Shown here one piece after another: positions 1-10,007 of a stretch of 64,000 bases of DNA. The position numbers and the translations under genes are program-made. How positions within the stretch are numbered: position 1 is the first letter of the stretch; every line of letters begins with the position of its first letter. Under the pieces are notes generated by a model that was given only the letters and a program-made list of their open reading frames with translations, was not told the DNA's origin and did no database searches. Source of the DNA: Janthinobacterium agaricidamnosum NBRC 102515 = DSM 9628 (GTDB lineage: Bacteria > Pseudomonadota > Gammaproteobacteria > Burkholderiales > Burkholderiaceae_D); assembly GCF_000723165.1 (NCBI RefSeq), contig NZ_HG322949.1, positions 1,322,025 through 1,386,024 of the forward strand. Reading direction: 5' to 3'.

Positions 1-217
1 CGCCGATGCTGCGCAATAGCAGCGATTCGTAGTGTTGCGGAAAACAGTAGTGCCACAGCACGTAATACAGCGGCATGCCGATGCAACCGATCAAGCCGAG
101 GATGGCGATACGGCGCATCAGCGAGGGGGTCCGGTCGATGCCATGCTGGAAACGCAACAGCGGCCGGACCAGGTCGCGTTGCCATTGCCAGCCTTGGCGC
201 TGTTGCATTTGCATCAT
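1..217 (-). CDS. jqsS: Sensor histidine kinase of alpha-hydroxyketone quorum sensing (JqsS/CqsS-like), N-terminal fragment
   Basis: Only the first 72 codons are inside the window; the gene runs off the left edge. The translation starts MMQMQQRQGWQWQRD and continues into a first membrane segment (RIAILGLIGCIGMPLYYVLW) followed by YCFPQHYESLLLRSIG. As I recall CqsS of Vibrio, it begins with a very similar GFPIYY..W...FPQPYENL..R stretch, so this is read as the membrane autoinducer receptor. It is divergent from the autoinducer synthase at 377, the expected genetic context. The start is the first of two consecutive ATG codons; GGGAAC lies about 13 bases upstream, a weak ribosome site. Kinase and receiver domains cannot be seen, so the full architecture is inferred. 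Confidence 0.72.
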   Translation of the reverse strand, partial: MMQMQQRQGWQWQRDLVRPLLRFQHGIDRTPSLMRRIAILGLIGCIGMPLYYVLWHYCFPQHYESLLLRSIG

Positions 218-291
218 GAGTTTAATTGTTCCCTATCAATACAACATCATCCGCTTGTTTATTCGATGCAAGTAAAGGATATTTTCATTAA

Positions 292-305
292 TTGATGTAG
301 ATCAA
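292..305. promoter_or_regulatory. FNR/ANR/Dnr-type binding site in the jqsS-jqsA intergenic region
   Basis: The 14 bases TTGATGTAGATCAA match the FNR-family consensus TTGAT-N4-ATCAA at every fixed position. The centre is at 298.5, 78 bases before the jqsA start codon. A TCATAA at 349-354 could serve as a -10 element, which would place the box near -62, a usual class I FNR position. This -10 assignment is tentative. The site could act on jqsA, on the divergent kinase gene, or on both. Confidence 0.6.
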
Positions 306-376
306 TCTCCTGGCTTTTGCGGGGCCTCATGTTGCACGGGTAGCACTCTCATAACCCCCGCTCAGGAGAACTCCCC

Positions 377-1624
377 ATGACTGTTATTTCCCCATCGCAA
401 CACTCAACCACGTTTGCCGCCGAACACGCGTTGCCGGACTTTGTTTGCCGGCGCATGGATGAACACTATGTGACGCGCATCGCCAACTTGCTGGGAGGGG
501 AGCATTTGCATGTATGGCAAACGGCCAGCGGTCCCGCCGTATTCCTTGCCGGGAACGATTATCTGGCGATTGCGCGCGAGCCGGCCTTGCTGGCGGCCCA
601 GGTCGCGGCATTGCGGCACAGCGCGGGCGGCTTGTTGATGTCGTCGGTTTTCTTGCAGGAAGGCAGCAGCCAGCAGCGGCTGGAAAAAAAGTTCGCGGAC
701 TTCCTGGTCGCCGAGGACAGCTTGCTGGCGCAATCGGGTTGGGCCGCCAATGTCGGCTTGCTGCAAAGCCTGGCTGAACCGGGCATTCCAGTGTATCTGG
801 ACATGCAGGCCCACGCTTCCTTGTGGGAAGGCGTATTGTCGGCGCAGGCGCTGCCGGTGCCTTTCCTGCACAATGACAGTGAGCACCTGCGGCGCCAATT
901 GGCCAGGCACGGGCGCGGCATCGTCGTCGTCGATGCGCTGTACAGCACCAATGGCAGCGTTGCGCCATTGCTGGACGTGCTGGAATTGGCCGAACGCAGC
1001 GGCAGCATCCTGATCGTCGACGAATCGCATTCGCTGGGTACCCACGGACCGTCGGGCGCAGGGCTGGTTGCCGCGCTGGGGCTGCAAGCCAGGGTGCATT
1101 TCCGTACCGCATCGCTGGCCAAGGCTTTTGCCGGGCGCGCCGGACTGATCACTTGCTCCAGCAAATTCAAGGGTTATTTTTTGTCGGCCGCGCGCCAGGC
1201 GATTTTCAGCTCTTGCCTGCTGGAGCACGAACTGGCCTGGTTCGACGCCGCGCTCGACTTTATCCGTGGCGCCGACGACAGGCGCGCCACCTTGCGCAAT
1301 CACACGCGGCGCATCCGTGACGGCTTATCCGGGCTGGGCTACAACGTCAGCGATGGCAGCGAACAAATCATCGCACTGGAAGCGGGACCGGAACCGAAAA
1401 CCCTGCAATTACGCAAGGCACTGGAACGGCACGGCATTTATGGCGCCGTGTTTTGCGCGCCGGCCACGCCGAAGAACCGCTCGCTGGTGCGCCTGACGCT
1501 GAACGCGGGCCTGGATGAGCGGCAAATCGGCCAATTGCTCGACGCCTGCGCGGCGATCCGCGATGAGATCGGGCTGGAAAGCTGGTCGTCGACGCGCCGT
1601 TTACGGCGCCTGTCGCTGGTGTAG
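377..1624 (+). CDS. jqsA: Alpha-hydroxyketone autoinducer synthase (CqsA/JqsA family)
   Basis: A 415-residue PLP-dependent enzyme of the alpha-oxoamine synthase fold, the family that joins an acyl-CoA to an amino-acid-derived substrate to give 3-hydroxyketone signals. Visible features are the aspartate that contacts the PLP ring in VDESHSLGTHG (Asp215, His218) and the Schiff-base lysine in ASLAKAFAGRAG (Lys249). The length fits CqsA/LqsA (about 390-415 residues). The ribosome site CAGGAG lies 9 bases before the ATG. The divergent CqsS-like kinase favours a signal synthase over 8-amino-7-oxononanoate or 2-amino-3-ketobutyrate enzymes. In Janthinobacterium and Duganella relatives the JQS system influences violacein production; that role here is inferred. 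Confidence 0.88.
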   Translation: MTVISPSQHSTTFAAEHALPDFVCRRMDEHYVTRIANLLGGEHLHVWQTASGPAVFLAGNDYLAIAREPALLAAQVAALRHSAGGLLMSSVFLQEGSSQQRLEKKFADFLVAEDSLLAQSGWAANVGLLQSLAEPGIPVYLDMQAHASLWEGVLSAQALPVPFLHNDSEHLRRQLARHGRGIVVVDALYSTNGSVAPLLDVLELAERSGSILIVDESHSLGTHGPSGAGLVAALGLQARVHFRTASLAKAFAGRAGLITCSSKFKGYFLSAARQAIFSSCLLEHELAWFDAALDFIRGADDRRATLRNHTRRIRDGLSGLGYNVSDGSEQIIALEAGPEPKTLQLRKALERHGIYGAVFCAPATPKNRSLVRLTLNAGLDERQIGQLLDACAAIRDEIGLESWSSTRRLRRLSLV

Positions 1625-1696
1625 CATCCGGCATCCGGGAACGTAAATCATGCGGGACGGCAGCTTGGCGGCTGTCCTTCAGTTATCATACCGGGC

Positions 1697-2086
1697 ATGA
1701 CTGAACCTATCTCCCTTTATGAAACAATCGGCGGCGCAACCACCCTGCGTGCGATGGTGGACCGCTTTTACGACTTGATGGAACTGGAGCCGGAATTCGC
1801 CGGCATCCGGACCATGCATCCGCCGTCGACGCAAGGCTCGCGCGACAAGCTGTTCTGGTTCCTGACCGGCTGGATGGGCGGCCCCGACCTGTATATCGAA
1901 AAATTCGGCCATCCGCGCTTGCGCGCCCGCCACTTGCCGTACGCGATAGGCACCAGCGAGCGCGACCAGTGGCTGCGGGCGATGGCCTGGGCGATGGAAG
2001 ACACCGGCATCGAGGAATCACTGCGTGTGCGGCTGATGGAGTCGTTTTACCAGACCGCCGACTGGATGCGCAACAAGGCTGACTGA
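1697..2086 (+). CDS. Group II truncated haemoglobin
   Basis: A 129-residue 2-on-2 globin. The motif GHPRLRARHLPY carries the proximal haem ligand His79 (F8), and exactly 13 residues later lies Trp92 (G8) in ERDQWLRAM, the signature of group II (trHbO/YjbI-like) globins. These proteins bind oxygen and react with nitric oxide or peroxide in the cytoplasm. The gene lies 72 bp after jqsA and ends four bases before rmuC, so it may be cotranscribed with rmuC. Its closeness to a gene with an FNR-type box is suggestive of oxygen-related control but proves nothing. Confidence 0.92.
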   Translation: MTEPISLYETIGGATTLRAMVDRFYDLMELEPEFAGIRTMHPPSTQGSRDKLFWFLTGWMGGPDLYIEKFGHPRLRARHLPYAIGTSERDQWLRAMAWAMEDTGIEESLRVRLMESFYQTADWMRNKAD

Positions 2087-2090
2087 TACC

Positions 2091-3470
2091 ATGGGCCAAA
2101 GCGAATTTTTCATCTTGCTGGCCGGCGTCGCCGTGGCCATCGTGCTGCAAATCGTCAGTTTGCTGCGCGGCCGCAGTTCCGGTGCCGGCGGCACGGATGG
2201 CGCCGCCAATCTGGCTTTGCTGCAGCAACATCAGCAGCAAAGCCTGGAGCGCATCGACCGGGTCGAACGCGAGGTGCGGCTGCAATTGCAGGCGTCGGCC
2301 CAGTCGACCCGCCAGGAATTGAGCGCCGGCCTGGCGCAATTCCACGCCGCCACGGTGCAGCAGCTCGACAGCATGCGCGCGCAAATCCATCGCCAGGGCC
2401 AAAGCGGACGCGAAGAACAGGCGCAAAGCCTGGCGCGGTTTGCCGACAGCACCAACCAGAGCCTGGCCAAGCTGACCGAATCGAACGCCCAGCGGTTATT
2501 GGAAGTGCGCGCGACGCTGGAAAGCAAGATCCGCGATTTACAGGCCGACAATGGCATGCGGCTGGAAGAAATGCGCAAGACGGTCGATGAAAAATTGCAC
2601 GCCACGCTGGAAACGCGCTTGAGCGAATCTTTCAAGCAAGTCTCGGAACGCCTGGAACGGGTCCACCAGGGCTTGGGCGAAATGCAGCAGCTGGCGCTGG
2701 GCGTCGGCGATCTCAAGCGAGTGCTCACCAACGTCAAGACGCGCGGCACCTGGGGCGAGGTACAGCTGGAGATGCTGCTTGAGCAAGTGCTTACTGTCGA
2801 TCAATACGCCAAGAACGTCGAAACCATCGCCGGCAGCGGCGCGCGGGTCGAATTCGCGCTGAAGCTGCCGGGCCTGGTCGATGGCGGGCCGCCGGTATGG
2901 ATGCCGATCGATGCGAAATTCCCGAAAGAACAATATGAACGGCTGGTCGACGCGGCCGAGCGGGCCGATGCCGAAGGCGTGGCCAGCGCCGGGCGCGAGC
3001 TGGAGCGGGCGGTGCGCGGCGAAGCAAAAACCATCGCCGAGAAATACCTGGCGCCGCCGCACACCACCGATTTTGCGATCCTGTTCCTGCCGACCGAAGG
3101 CTTGTACGCCGAAGTCATGCGCCGTGCCGGCCTGGCCGATGACTTGCAGCGCGTGCACCGCATCAGCATTGCCGGTCCATCGACGTTGTCGGCCTTGCTG
3201 AACAGCTTGCAAATGGGCTTCCGCACCTTGGCGCTGGAAAAACGTTCGTCCGAAGTGTGGCAGGTATTGGGCGCGGTCAAGACCGAGTTCGGCAAATTCG
3301 GCGAAGTGCTGTCGCAAACCAAGCTGGCGCTGGAACGCGCCGCCAAGAATATCGAAAGCGCCGAAGTACGCAGCCGCCAGATGGCGCGCAAGCTGAAATC
3401 GGTGGAAGCATTGCCCGGCGAAGCAGCGCAATTGCTGCTCGGCGCCGACAGCGACGACAGCCAGCTGTAG
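2091..3470 (+). CDS. rmuC: DNA recombination protein RmuC
   Basis: A 459-residue protein with the RmuC layout: an N-terminal membrane segment (about residues 6-24, FILLAGVAVAIVLQIVSLL), a long Gln/Glu/Arg-rich coiled coil to about residue 190, then the conserved RmuC domain (GTWGEVQLEMLLEQVL, WMPIDAKFPKEQYERL, AKTIAEKYLAPPHTTDFAILFLPTEGLYAEV). RmuC limits certain DNA rearrangements and has a nuclease-like fold. The start is four bases after the globin stop. The gene converges on the molybdenum cofactor genes with a five-base gap, and no terminator hairpin is seen between them. Confidence 0.95.
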   Translation: MGQSEFFILLAGVAVAIVLQIVSLLRGRSSGAGGTDGAANLALLQQHQQQSLERIDRVEREVRLQLQASAQSTRQELSAGLAQFHAATVQQLDSMRAQIHRQGQSGREEQAQSLARFADSTNQSLAKLTESNAQRLLEVRATLESKIRDLQADNGMRLEEMRKTVDEKLHATLETRLSESFKQVSERLERVHQGLGEMQQLALGVGDLKRVLTNVKTRGTWGEVQLEMLLEQVLTVDQYAKNVETIAGSGARVEFALKLPGLVDGGPPVWMPIDAKFPKEQYERLVDAAERADAEGVASAGRELERAVRGEAKTIAEKYLAPPHTTDFAILFLPTEGLYAEVMRRAGLADDLQRVHRISIAGPSTLSALLNSLQMGFRTLALEKRSSEVWQVLGAVKTEFGKFGEVLSQTKLALERAAKNIESAEVRSRQMARKLKSVEALPGEAAQLLLGADSDDSQL

Positions 3471-3475
3471 CGCAT

Positions 3476-5365
3476 TTAAATCAGGCCCTCGAACATCAGG
3501 ACGTCGACGCTATCGCCGGCGGCGACATCGCCTTGCCGTTCGCCGAGGATCACCATGCAATTGGCTTCCGACATGGAGCGCAGGATGCCCGAGCCTTGTG
3601 ATCCGGTAATGCGCACGTGGTGACGGCCATCGGCATCCGACGACAGGATGCCGCGCTGGTATTCGGTGCGTCCCGGTTTTTTGCGGATGGCGCACGACGA
3701 TACCACGCGCAGCAGCGGCAGCGGGGTGTCGTCGGCGCCCATCATGCGCAGCAGCGCGCTGCGCGCAAAGAAGTAAAAGCTCACCATCACCGCGACCGGA
3801 TTGCCGGGCAAGCCGAACAGCACCGCGCTGTGGCCATGCGAGTTGATCTTGCCGAAAGCCATAGGCCGGCCCGGACGCATGCCGATTTTCCAGAACGCCA
3901 CCTCGCCCAGCGCCGCCAGGATGTCGCGCGTGTAATCGGCGGCACCGGTGGAGACGCCGCCGGACGTGATGACGGCATCGGCATTTTCGCAGGCGCAGCG
4001 CAGCGCTTCTTCCAGCGCCGCCGGTTCATCGCGGACGATGCCCATGTCGACCATGTCGCAACCGAGCCGGTTCAGCATGCCGAACAGGGTGTAGCGATTG
4101 CTGTCGTAGACCGAACCGGCGTCGAGCGCTTCGCCGATCGAACGCAATTCGTCGCCGGTCGAGAAAAACGCCACCCGCAAGCGCCGTTTGACGGCCACTT
4201 CGGCGATGCCCAGCGATGCCAGCAAGCCGAGGTCGGCCGGCCGCATGACCTTGCCTTGTTTCAAGGCGGCCTGGCCTTGCATCAAGTCTTCGCCCTTGAA
4301 GCGGCGGTTGTCGCCCGGCTTGATGGTTCCCGGGCGCAAGGTAATCGCGCTGCCAGTGGCCTCGGCCACGCATTCCTGCGGCACCACGCTATCGCAGCCG
4401 TCCGGCATCACGGCGCCGGTCATGATGCGGATGCATTGGCCGGTCTGGACCGGCGATGGGTACGGATGGCCGGCGTAGGCGGTGCCGGTGATCGACAAGA
4501 TGCTGGTTTGGCCGGCCAGCAAGTCGCTGCCGCGCAGCGCATAACCATCCATCGCCGAATTATCATGCGACGGCACGCTGATCGGCGAAATCACGTCGGC
4601 CGCCAATACCCTGCCCAGAGCGCTGCGCAATGCCACTTTTTCGACCGCCCGCAGCGGCGTCACCAGGGTGCGGATGATGTGCTGCGCATAGTCCACCGGC
4701 AAGGCGTCGGCACGGTAGCCCGGCAACTGGGCCGCGGCTTGCTCCAGCGTGATGCCGGCCGCATCAATACGCTGCAATTCCTCCAGCGTATTGATGTTGC
4801 GGAACGCGCTGGCGTCGTCGAATAACACCTGGGCCACTGTCAAGCCGCCAAACCAGCCATCCATCTTGCGCCCGCCATTGCGCAGATAATCCTGCAATAC
4901 TGGCGCAACCTCGCTCTTCATCAGGCAAAAAACTGGATGGGCTTGGCGCTGCACTTGCCCGGCCCGGTTCGCTTCCAGTGTCACCGCGATGGCCAGGTCA
5001 GCCTGTTGCGCAAGCAGCGCGGCAGACAGCCGCTCGGCCAGGTCGGCTGGCAGGAAGGGCGAATCGCAGGGCACGCACAGCAGGTATTCGGTATCGCAAT
5101 GAGACAGGCCGGTGTGCAGTCCGGCCAACGGACCGGCATACCCGGATAACTCGTCGGACCAGACCGGCACGCCAAACGACTGGTAGCGTTCCAGGTTCTG
5201 GTTGGCGCTGATGGCGATGCCGGCCACCTGCGGTGTCAGTTGTTGCAGGACATGCGACACCATCGGCGTGCCGCGCAACGGCATCAGCCCTTTGTCGACC
5301 GTACCCATGCGCGTGCCGCGGCCGCCGGCCAGTACCAGCCCGGTGATGGAATTTTTATGGCTCAT
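3476..5365 (-). CDS. mobA-moeA: MobA-MoeA fusion: molybdenum cofactor guanylyltransferase joined to molybdopterin molybdenumtransferase
   Basis: One uninterrupted frame of 629 residues codes for two enzymes usually made separately. Residues 1 to about 205 are MobA: the nucleotide loop LAGGRGTRMGTVDKGL, CVPCDSPFLP, and the C-terminal FRNINTLEELQRI. After a very short linker (DAAGITLEQ) comes full MoeA: HDNSAMDGYALRG, FFSTGDELRSIGE, ITSGGVSTGAADYTRD and PGRPMAFG...PGNPVAVMVSFYFF. MoeA inserts molybdenum into molybdopterin and MobA adds GMP, so the fusion covers two consecutive late steps. The ATG at 5365 starts the protein just before the MobA loop; an in-frame GTG at 5434 would add 23 residues unlike MobA. 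Both starts have poor ribosome sites. moaA lies upstream, so this is probably one operon. Confidence 0.87.
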   Translation of the reverse strand: MSHKNSITGLVLAGGRGTRMGTVDKGLMPLRGTPMVSHVLQQLTPQVAGIAISANQNLERYQSFGVPVWSDELSGYAGPLAGLHTGLSHCDTEYLLCVPCDSPFLPADLAERLSAALLAQQADLAIAVTLEANRAGQVQRQAHPVFCLMKSEVAPVLQDYLRNGGRKMDGWFGGLTVAQVLFDDASAFRNINTLEELQRIDAAGITLEQAAAQLPGYRADALPVDYAQHIIRTLVTPLRAVEKVALRSALGRVLAADVISPISVPSHDNSAMDGYALRGSDLLAGQTSILSITGTAYAGHPYPSPVQTGQCIRIMTGAVMPDGCDSVVPQECVAEATGSAITLRPGTIKPGDNRRFKGEDLMQGQAALKQGKVMRPADLGLLASLGIAEVAVKRRLRVAFFSTGDELRSIGEALDAGSVYDSNRYTLFGMLNRLGCDMVDMGIVRDEPAALEEALRCACENADAVITSGGVSTGAADYTRDILAALGEVAFWKIGMRPGRPMAFGKINSHGHSAVLFGLPGNPVAVMVSFYFFARSALLRMMGADDTPLPLLRVVSSCAIRKKPGRTEYQRGILSSDADGRHHVRITGSQGSGILRSMSEANCMVILGERQGDVAAGDSVDVLMFEGLI

Positions 5366-5469
5366 GAAAGGAATAGTGGCGGTGAATGCCCGTATCATAA
5401 GGCAATCGGCAGGCAAATCAAGCCGGATCGCCACCTGGTGCGTTGATCGGCCTTGCGGGCGCGTGTGGC

Positions 5470-6588
5470 TTAACCGCCGATGTAGGACATTTCGACCTTT
5501 TTGGGTTTCTTTTCAGACTGCTCAAGGCCATCGGTATTTTGTGTGCGCAGTTCGGAGTAGCGGTCGCCGCGCGCGCGCCACAGCTGGGCGATGCTGGTCG
5601 AGATTTCCGCGTCGCTGCGGCCGTCGCGCAACAGGCTGCGCAAGTCGTGGCCGCCGCTGGCGAACAGGCAGGTGTACAGCTTGCCTTCGGTCGACAGGCG
5701 GGCGCGGCTGCAGTCGCTGCAAAAAGCCTGGGTGACGCTGGAAATCAAGCCGATTTCACCGCCGCCGTCGCGGTAGGACCAGCGTGCGGCTGTTTCTCCA
5801 GTGTAATTCGGATCCAGCGCCCGCAATGGCATTTCTTGATCGATCCTGCGTACCACTTCCGATGAGGGAATGACTTCCGACAAATTCCAGCCATTCGATG
5901 CGCCCACGTCCATGTATTCGATGAAGCGCAAGATGTACGGCGTATGGCGGAAATGGCGCGCCATCGGCACGATTTCCTGGTCGTTCAAGCCAGCCTTGAC
6001 GACCATATTGATCTTGATCGGCCCCAGGCCGACCTGGTGCGCGATATCGATGCCGTGCAACACTTCGCTGACCGCAAAGTCGACGTCATTCATGCGCCGG
6101 AACACGGTTTCATCGAGCGAATCGAGCGACACCGTCACCCTTTGCAGGCCGGCATCCTTCAGCGATTGCGCCTTTCTGGCCAGCAGCGAGCCGTTGGTGG
6201 TCAGCGTCAGGTCGAGTGGCTTGCCGGACGGCGTTTTCAATGCGCTGAGCATGCCGATCAGTTTTTCGATGTTTTTACGCAGCAAGGGTTCGCCACCGGT
6301 CAGGCGGATTTTCTCGACGCCGTGGGCGATGAACAATTTGGCGATGCGGGTGATTTCCTCAAACGACAGCAGCGCCGATTGCGACAGGAACAAATGGTTC
6401 TTGTCGAACACTTCCTTCGGCATGCAATAGACGCAGCGGAAATTGCAGCGGTCGGTGATCGAAATGCGCAAGTCGTGCAAGGGACGGGCAAGTTTATCCG
6501 CGACACGTCCGTTCGGCGTTTCGAGGATGGAGGGTAGCGCCGGCGCCTGCTTACGCGCGTCGGCGAGAAAGATTATCTTTTCAGCCAT
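5470..6588 (-). CDS. moaA: GTP 3',8-cyclase MoaA
   Basis: A 372-residue radical SAM enzyme, first step of molybdopterin synthesis (GTP to 3',8-cyclo-7,8-dihydro-GTP). The N-terminal cluster motif is CNFRCVYC and the second cluster motif is [18 protein letters not shown]. The chain ends in the typical Gly-Gly (SYIGG). A 30-40 residue N-terminal extension precedes the core, as in other beta-proteobacterial MoaA. It is upstream of the mobA-moeA fusion on the same strand with a 104-bp gap, and the two are likely cotranscribed. Confidence 0.96.
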   Translation of the reverse strand: MAEKIIFLADARKQAPALPSILETPNGRVADKLARPLHDLRISITDRCNFRCVYCMPKEVFDKNHLFLSQSALLSFEEITRIAKLFIAHGVEKIRLTGGEPLLRKNIEKLIGMLSALKTPSGKPLDLTLTTNGSLLARKAQSLKDAGLQRVTVSLDSLDETVFRRMNDVDFAVSEVLHGIDIAHQVGLGPIKINMVVKAGLNDQEIVPMARHFRHTPYILRFIEYMDVGASNGWNLSEVIPSSEVVRRIDQEMPLRALDPNYTGETAARWSYRDGGGEIGLISSVTQAFCSDCSRARLSTEGKLYTCLFASGGHDLRSLLRDGRSDAEISTSIAQLWRARGDRYSELRTQNTDGLEQSEKKPKKVEMSYIGG

Positions 6589-6712
6589 GAATGATTCGCT
6601 GCCAAATTACAAGGGTTGCGTCTAAGACCAATACGATAGCACGCGGCCGCGAAAGCCACAGGCGGCGGTGTATTCCGGGCTGGCCGGAGTGCTCATTCCG
6701 GAGGGGAGGATG

Positions 6713-6739
6713 AAAAAAGGGGAAGCACTCGGCTTCCCC
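6713..6739 (-). terminator. Rho-independent terminator of rne
   Basis: On the minus strand, an 8-bp GC-rich stem (GGGGAAGC with GCTTCCCC, loop of five bases) is followed directly by six T residues. It lies 50 bases after the rne stop codon and before moaA, so it should separate rne from the molybdenum cofactor genes. Confidence 0.88.
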
Positions 6740-6788
6740 CTTGATATTCCAGTGACATGCCACGCGAGCGGGCCAAAGCCCGGGTGGC

Positions 6789-9700
6789 TTACTGGCGTTG
6801 AGTGTTAACCTGGATTAACGGCTCATCGTTTTGCGGCGGCAAAGGCTTGCGTTCGCGCGGTTTGCGCACTGGCGCCACCGATTTCGCTGCCGCTTCGCGT
6901 GCCGCGCGCAGTTTTTCCGGATCGGTTGCCGCCAGCGTCAGGCCGGCCGAACCCAGTACCGCGTTCAAGTCGACCGGCAGCGCTGGCGCTGCAGCGGCTG
7001 GCGCAGGGATAACTTCGGGCACTGCAGCCGCTATCGGGGCCGCGGCCGGCGCCGCCGCCACAGCAGCTTCAACCACCGGCTCGGCTACGGCAGCAGGAGC
7101 AACGATTGGCGCCGCGGCGACTACTGGAGCAGGAGCGACTTCAAGCGTGACTGGCGCTGCTTCGGCAACCACTGGCGCCGAGGCTGGAGCTGGCGCCGCG
7201 AGCGGAGCCGTCACGACGTCGGCTGCCGCTTCAACTGGCGTTGCCGGGGCAACTTCAAGCGCGGCTGGCTCAACCGGAGCAACTGCGGCCGGCTGTTCTT
7301 CTTTCGCGGCAAAGCTGTATTCCGCGACAGGCGCCGATTCCGGCGTGGCTGGCACGGCAACAACAGGCTCTGCAACGACAGCAGCAACGGTTTCAGCAAG
7401 CGGCGCGACTTCGGCCAACACTGGCGCGGCCACTTCGGCCACCGCAGGACTGACTTCAGTCACGGCAGCGGCGGCAGGCGCGGCAACTTCGGCGATTGCG
7501 GCGCTAATAACAGCGTCAACAACTACCGCAGCGGCGACTTGCGCCACTGGCGCAGCAGCAACTTCAGCGACGGCAACGGCGCTGGCTTCCGCCGCCACAA
7601 CCGCTGCCGCTTCGCTAGCCGGGGCCACCGTGAAGCTGATTGCCGGTGCATGTTCCTGGCCTTCGCCTTCTGCTGCGGAACCTTCGATCAACTCGCCGGT
7701 TTCACGGTCGCGGCGATTGCGGTTGCGGCCGCCACGGCGGCGGCGGCGGCGCGGTTCTTCGCCTTCCACTTCCGCTTCTTCACCTTCAGGGCCGGCATTC
7801 GGCGCGGCTTTCAGCAAGCTGGTGGCCGGCGCTTCAGCATCGGCGGCTGGGTGGCTGACTGGTGCGGCAACAGCTGCCGTTACCAGGCTGGCCACTGCCA
7901 ATTCTTCCACTTTGCTTTCCAGCGCAGGGGCTTTGTCGGCACGCGGTTCGCGTGGCGGACGTGGCGGACGCTCGCCGCGTTCCGCGCGTTCTGGACGTTC
8001 ACCACGCTCGCGTGGCGCCTGGCCTTCGACCGGCTCGCGCACTTCACGCGCTTCGCGTGGCGGACGCGGCGGACGTGGCGGACGGGCTGCCTTGTCGCTG
8101 GTCTCGTTTTCCTTGCCTGCTTCTTCAGCCGCGGCCGGCCGGCCCTGGCCAGGTTCGCGTTCTTCGCGGCCCGGTTTGCCGTTGCGGTTGTTGCGGCCGC
8201 GTGGGCCACGGCTGTTGCGGTCGCCGCCACGGTCGTTGCCGGCCGGTTTGACTGGCGCCGCCGGCACGACAGGCGCTGCCACCGGTTCAGGTTTGCCGGT
8301 GAAGAAGCTGATGATTTTGGCGAGCAAGCCTTGCGGTGCTGGCGCGGCGGCTGGCGCCGGCTTGGCCGCTTCAGCCGGTTTGCGTTCCACCAGAGGCGCA
8401 GGCTGGTCAGGGGTGATGGTCTTGACCATGGCTTCCTGGCGCGGCTTGGTTTCTTCTTTTTGACGCTTGCTGTACGCCATGTCGGTTTCGGCGTGCTCGG
8501 CCAGGTTGTAGCTGGCCTGGCTTTCTTCGAGGCGCGGATCGTCGTGCTTGATGCGTTCCAGCTTGTAATGCGGGGTTTCCAGATGCTTGTTCGGGATCAG
8601 GATCACGGCGATGCGGTGGCGGTTCTCGATCTTCAGCACTTCGCCGCGCTTTTCGTTGAGCAGGAAGGCGCCGACATCGACCGGCACCTGCACATGGATG
8701 GTGGCCGAATTTTCCTTCATCGCCTCTTCCTGGATGATGCGCAGCACTTGCAGGGCGGACGATTCGGTATCGCGGATATGGCCGGTGCCGGAGCAGCGCG
8801 GGCACGTCACGTGGCTGCCTTCGGACAGCGACGGACGCAGGCGCTGGCGCGACAATTCCATCAGGCCGAAGCGCGAAATCTTGCCCATCTGGACGCGGGC
8901 GCGGTCATGGTGCAGCGCGTCTTTCAGGCGCTGTTCGACTTCGCGCTGGTTCTTCGCCACTTCCATGTCGATGAAGTCGATCACGATCAAGCCGCCCAGG
9001 TCGCGCAAGCGCAATTGGCGGGCAACTTCTTCGGCGGCTTCGCAGTTGGTGTTGAAGGCGGTGGTTTCGATGTCCGAACCGCGGGTGGCGCGGGCCGAGT
9101 TGACGTCGACCGACACCAGCGCTTCGGTGTGGTCGATGACGATCGCGCCGCCGGAAGGCAATGGCACGGTGCGCGAATACGCGGTTTCGATCTGGTGTTC
9201 GATCTGGAAGCGCGAAAACAGCGGCACGTCGTCGCTGTAGCGTTTTACGCGGTGCACCATGTCGGGCATCACGTGGCTCATGAACTGGTGCGCCTGTTCG
9301 TAGATATCGTCGGTATCGATCAGGATTTCGCCGATGTCAGGCTGGAAGTAATCGCGGATCGCGCGTATCACCAGCGACGATTCCTGATAGATCAGGAAGG
9401 CGCCCGATGCCGATTTGCCGGCGCCTTCGATGGCGCGCCACAGTTGCATCAGGTAATTCAAGTCCCACTGCAATTCATCGACGTTGCGGCCGATGCCGGC
9501 GGTGCGGGCAATCACGGACATGCCAGCAGGCAAGTCCAGTTTATCCATGGTTTCGCGCAATTCCTGGCGTTCTTCGCCTTCGACGCGGCGCGATACGCCG
9601 CCGCCGCGCGGATTGTTCGGCATCAGGACCAGGTAGCGGCCGGCCAGCGAAACAAACGAGGTCAGCGCCGCACCCTTGTTGCCGCGTTCTTCCTTCTCGA

Positions 9701-10007
9701 CCTGGACCATGATTTCCTGGCCTTCGCGCAGCGCTTCCTTGACGGACGCATTGCGCACATCGACGCCTTCGCGGAAGTAAGTACGGGCGACTTCCTTGAA
9801 CGGCAGGAAACCGTGGCGGTCTTCGCCGTAGCTGACGAAGCAGGCTTCCAGCGACGGTTCGATGCGGGTGATCACGCCTTTGTAGATGTTGGACTTGCGC
9901 TGTTCGCGCCCGGCGGTCTCGATATCGATGTCGATCAGTTTCTGACCGTCGACAATGGCTACGCGCAGCTCTTCTTGCTGTGTAGCATTAAACAACATGC
10001 GTTTCAT
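6789..10007 (-). CDS. rne: Ribonuclease E
   Basis: A 1072-residue endoribonuclease E, the main RNA decay and processing enzyme. The N-terminal half is conserved: start [23 protein letters not shown]1 RNA-binding region ([23 protein letters not shown]), 5'-sensor, DNase-I-like domain with the metal-binding aspartates in [15 protein letters not shown] and [11 protein letters not shown], and the Zn-link CPRCSGTG. From about residue 520 the tail is low complexity: RG/RP-rich blocks ([26 protein letters not shown]) and then more than 200 residues dominated by Ala, Val, Pro and Glu. This tail is the degradosome scaffold and RNA-binding part and is poorly conserved in general. The ribosome site GGAG lies eight bases before the ATG. 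Confidence 0.97.
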   Translation of the reverse strand: MKRMLFNATQQEELRVAIVDGQKLIDIDIETAGREQRKSNIYKGVITRIEPSLEACFVSYGEDRHGFLPFKEVARTYFREGVDVRNASVKEALREGQEIMVQVEKEERGNKGAALTSFVSLAGRYLVLMPNNPRGGGVSRRVEGEERQELRETMDKLDLPAGMSVIARTAGIGRNVDELQWDLNYLMQLWRAIEGAGKSASGAFLIYQESSLVIRAIRDYFQPDIGEILIDTDDIYEQAHQFMSHVMPDMVHRVKRYSDDVPLFSRFQIEHQIETAYSRTVPLPSGGAIVIDHTEALVSVDVNSARATRGSDIETTAFNTNCEAAEEVARQLRLRDLGGLIVIDFIDMEVAKNQREVEQRLKDALHHDRARVQMGKISRFGLMELSRQRLRPSLSEGSHVTCPRCSGTGHIRDTESSALQVLRIIQEEAMKENSATIHVQVPVDVGAFLLNEKRGEVLKIENRHRIAVILIPNKHLETPHYKLERIKHDDPRLEESQASYNLAEHAETDMAYSKRQKEETKPRQEAMVKTITPDQPAPLVERKPAEAAKPAPAAAPAPQGLLAKIISFFTGKPEPVAAPVVPAAPVKPAGNDRGGDRNSRGPRGRNNRNGKPGREEREPGQGRPAAAEEAGKENETSDKAARPPRPPRPPREAREVREPVEGQAPRERGERPERAERGERPPRPPREPRADKAPALESKVEELAVASLVTAAVAAPVSHPAADAEAPATSLLKAAPNAGPEGEEAEVEGEEPRRRRRRGGRNRNRRDRETGELIEGSAAEGEGQEHAPAISFTVAPASEAAAVVAAEASAVAVAEVAAAPVAQVAAAVVVDAVISAAIAEVAAPAAAAVTEVSPAVAEVAAPVLAEVAPLAETVAAVVAEPVVAVPATPESAPVAEYSFAAKEEQPAAVAPVEPAALEVAPATPVEAAADVVTAPLAAPAPASAPVVAEAAPVTLEVAPAPVVAAAPIVAPAAVAEPVVEAAVAAAPAAAPIAAAVPEVIPAPAAAAPALPVDLNAVLGSAGLTLAATDPEKLRAAREAAAKSVAPVRKPRERKPLPPQNDEPLIQVNTQRQ

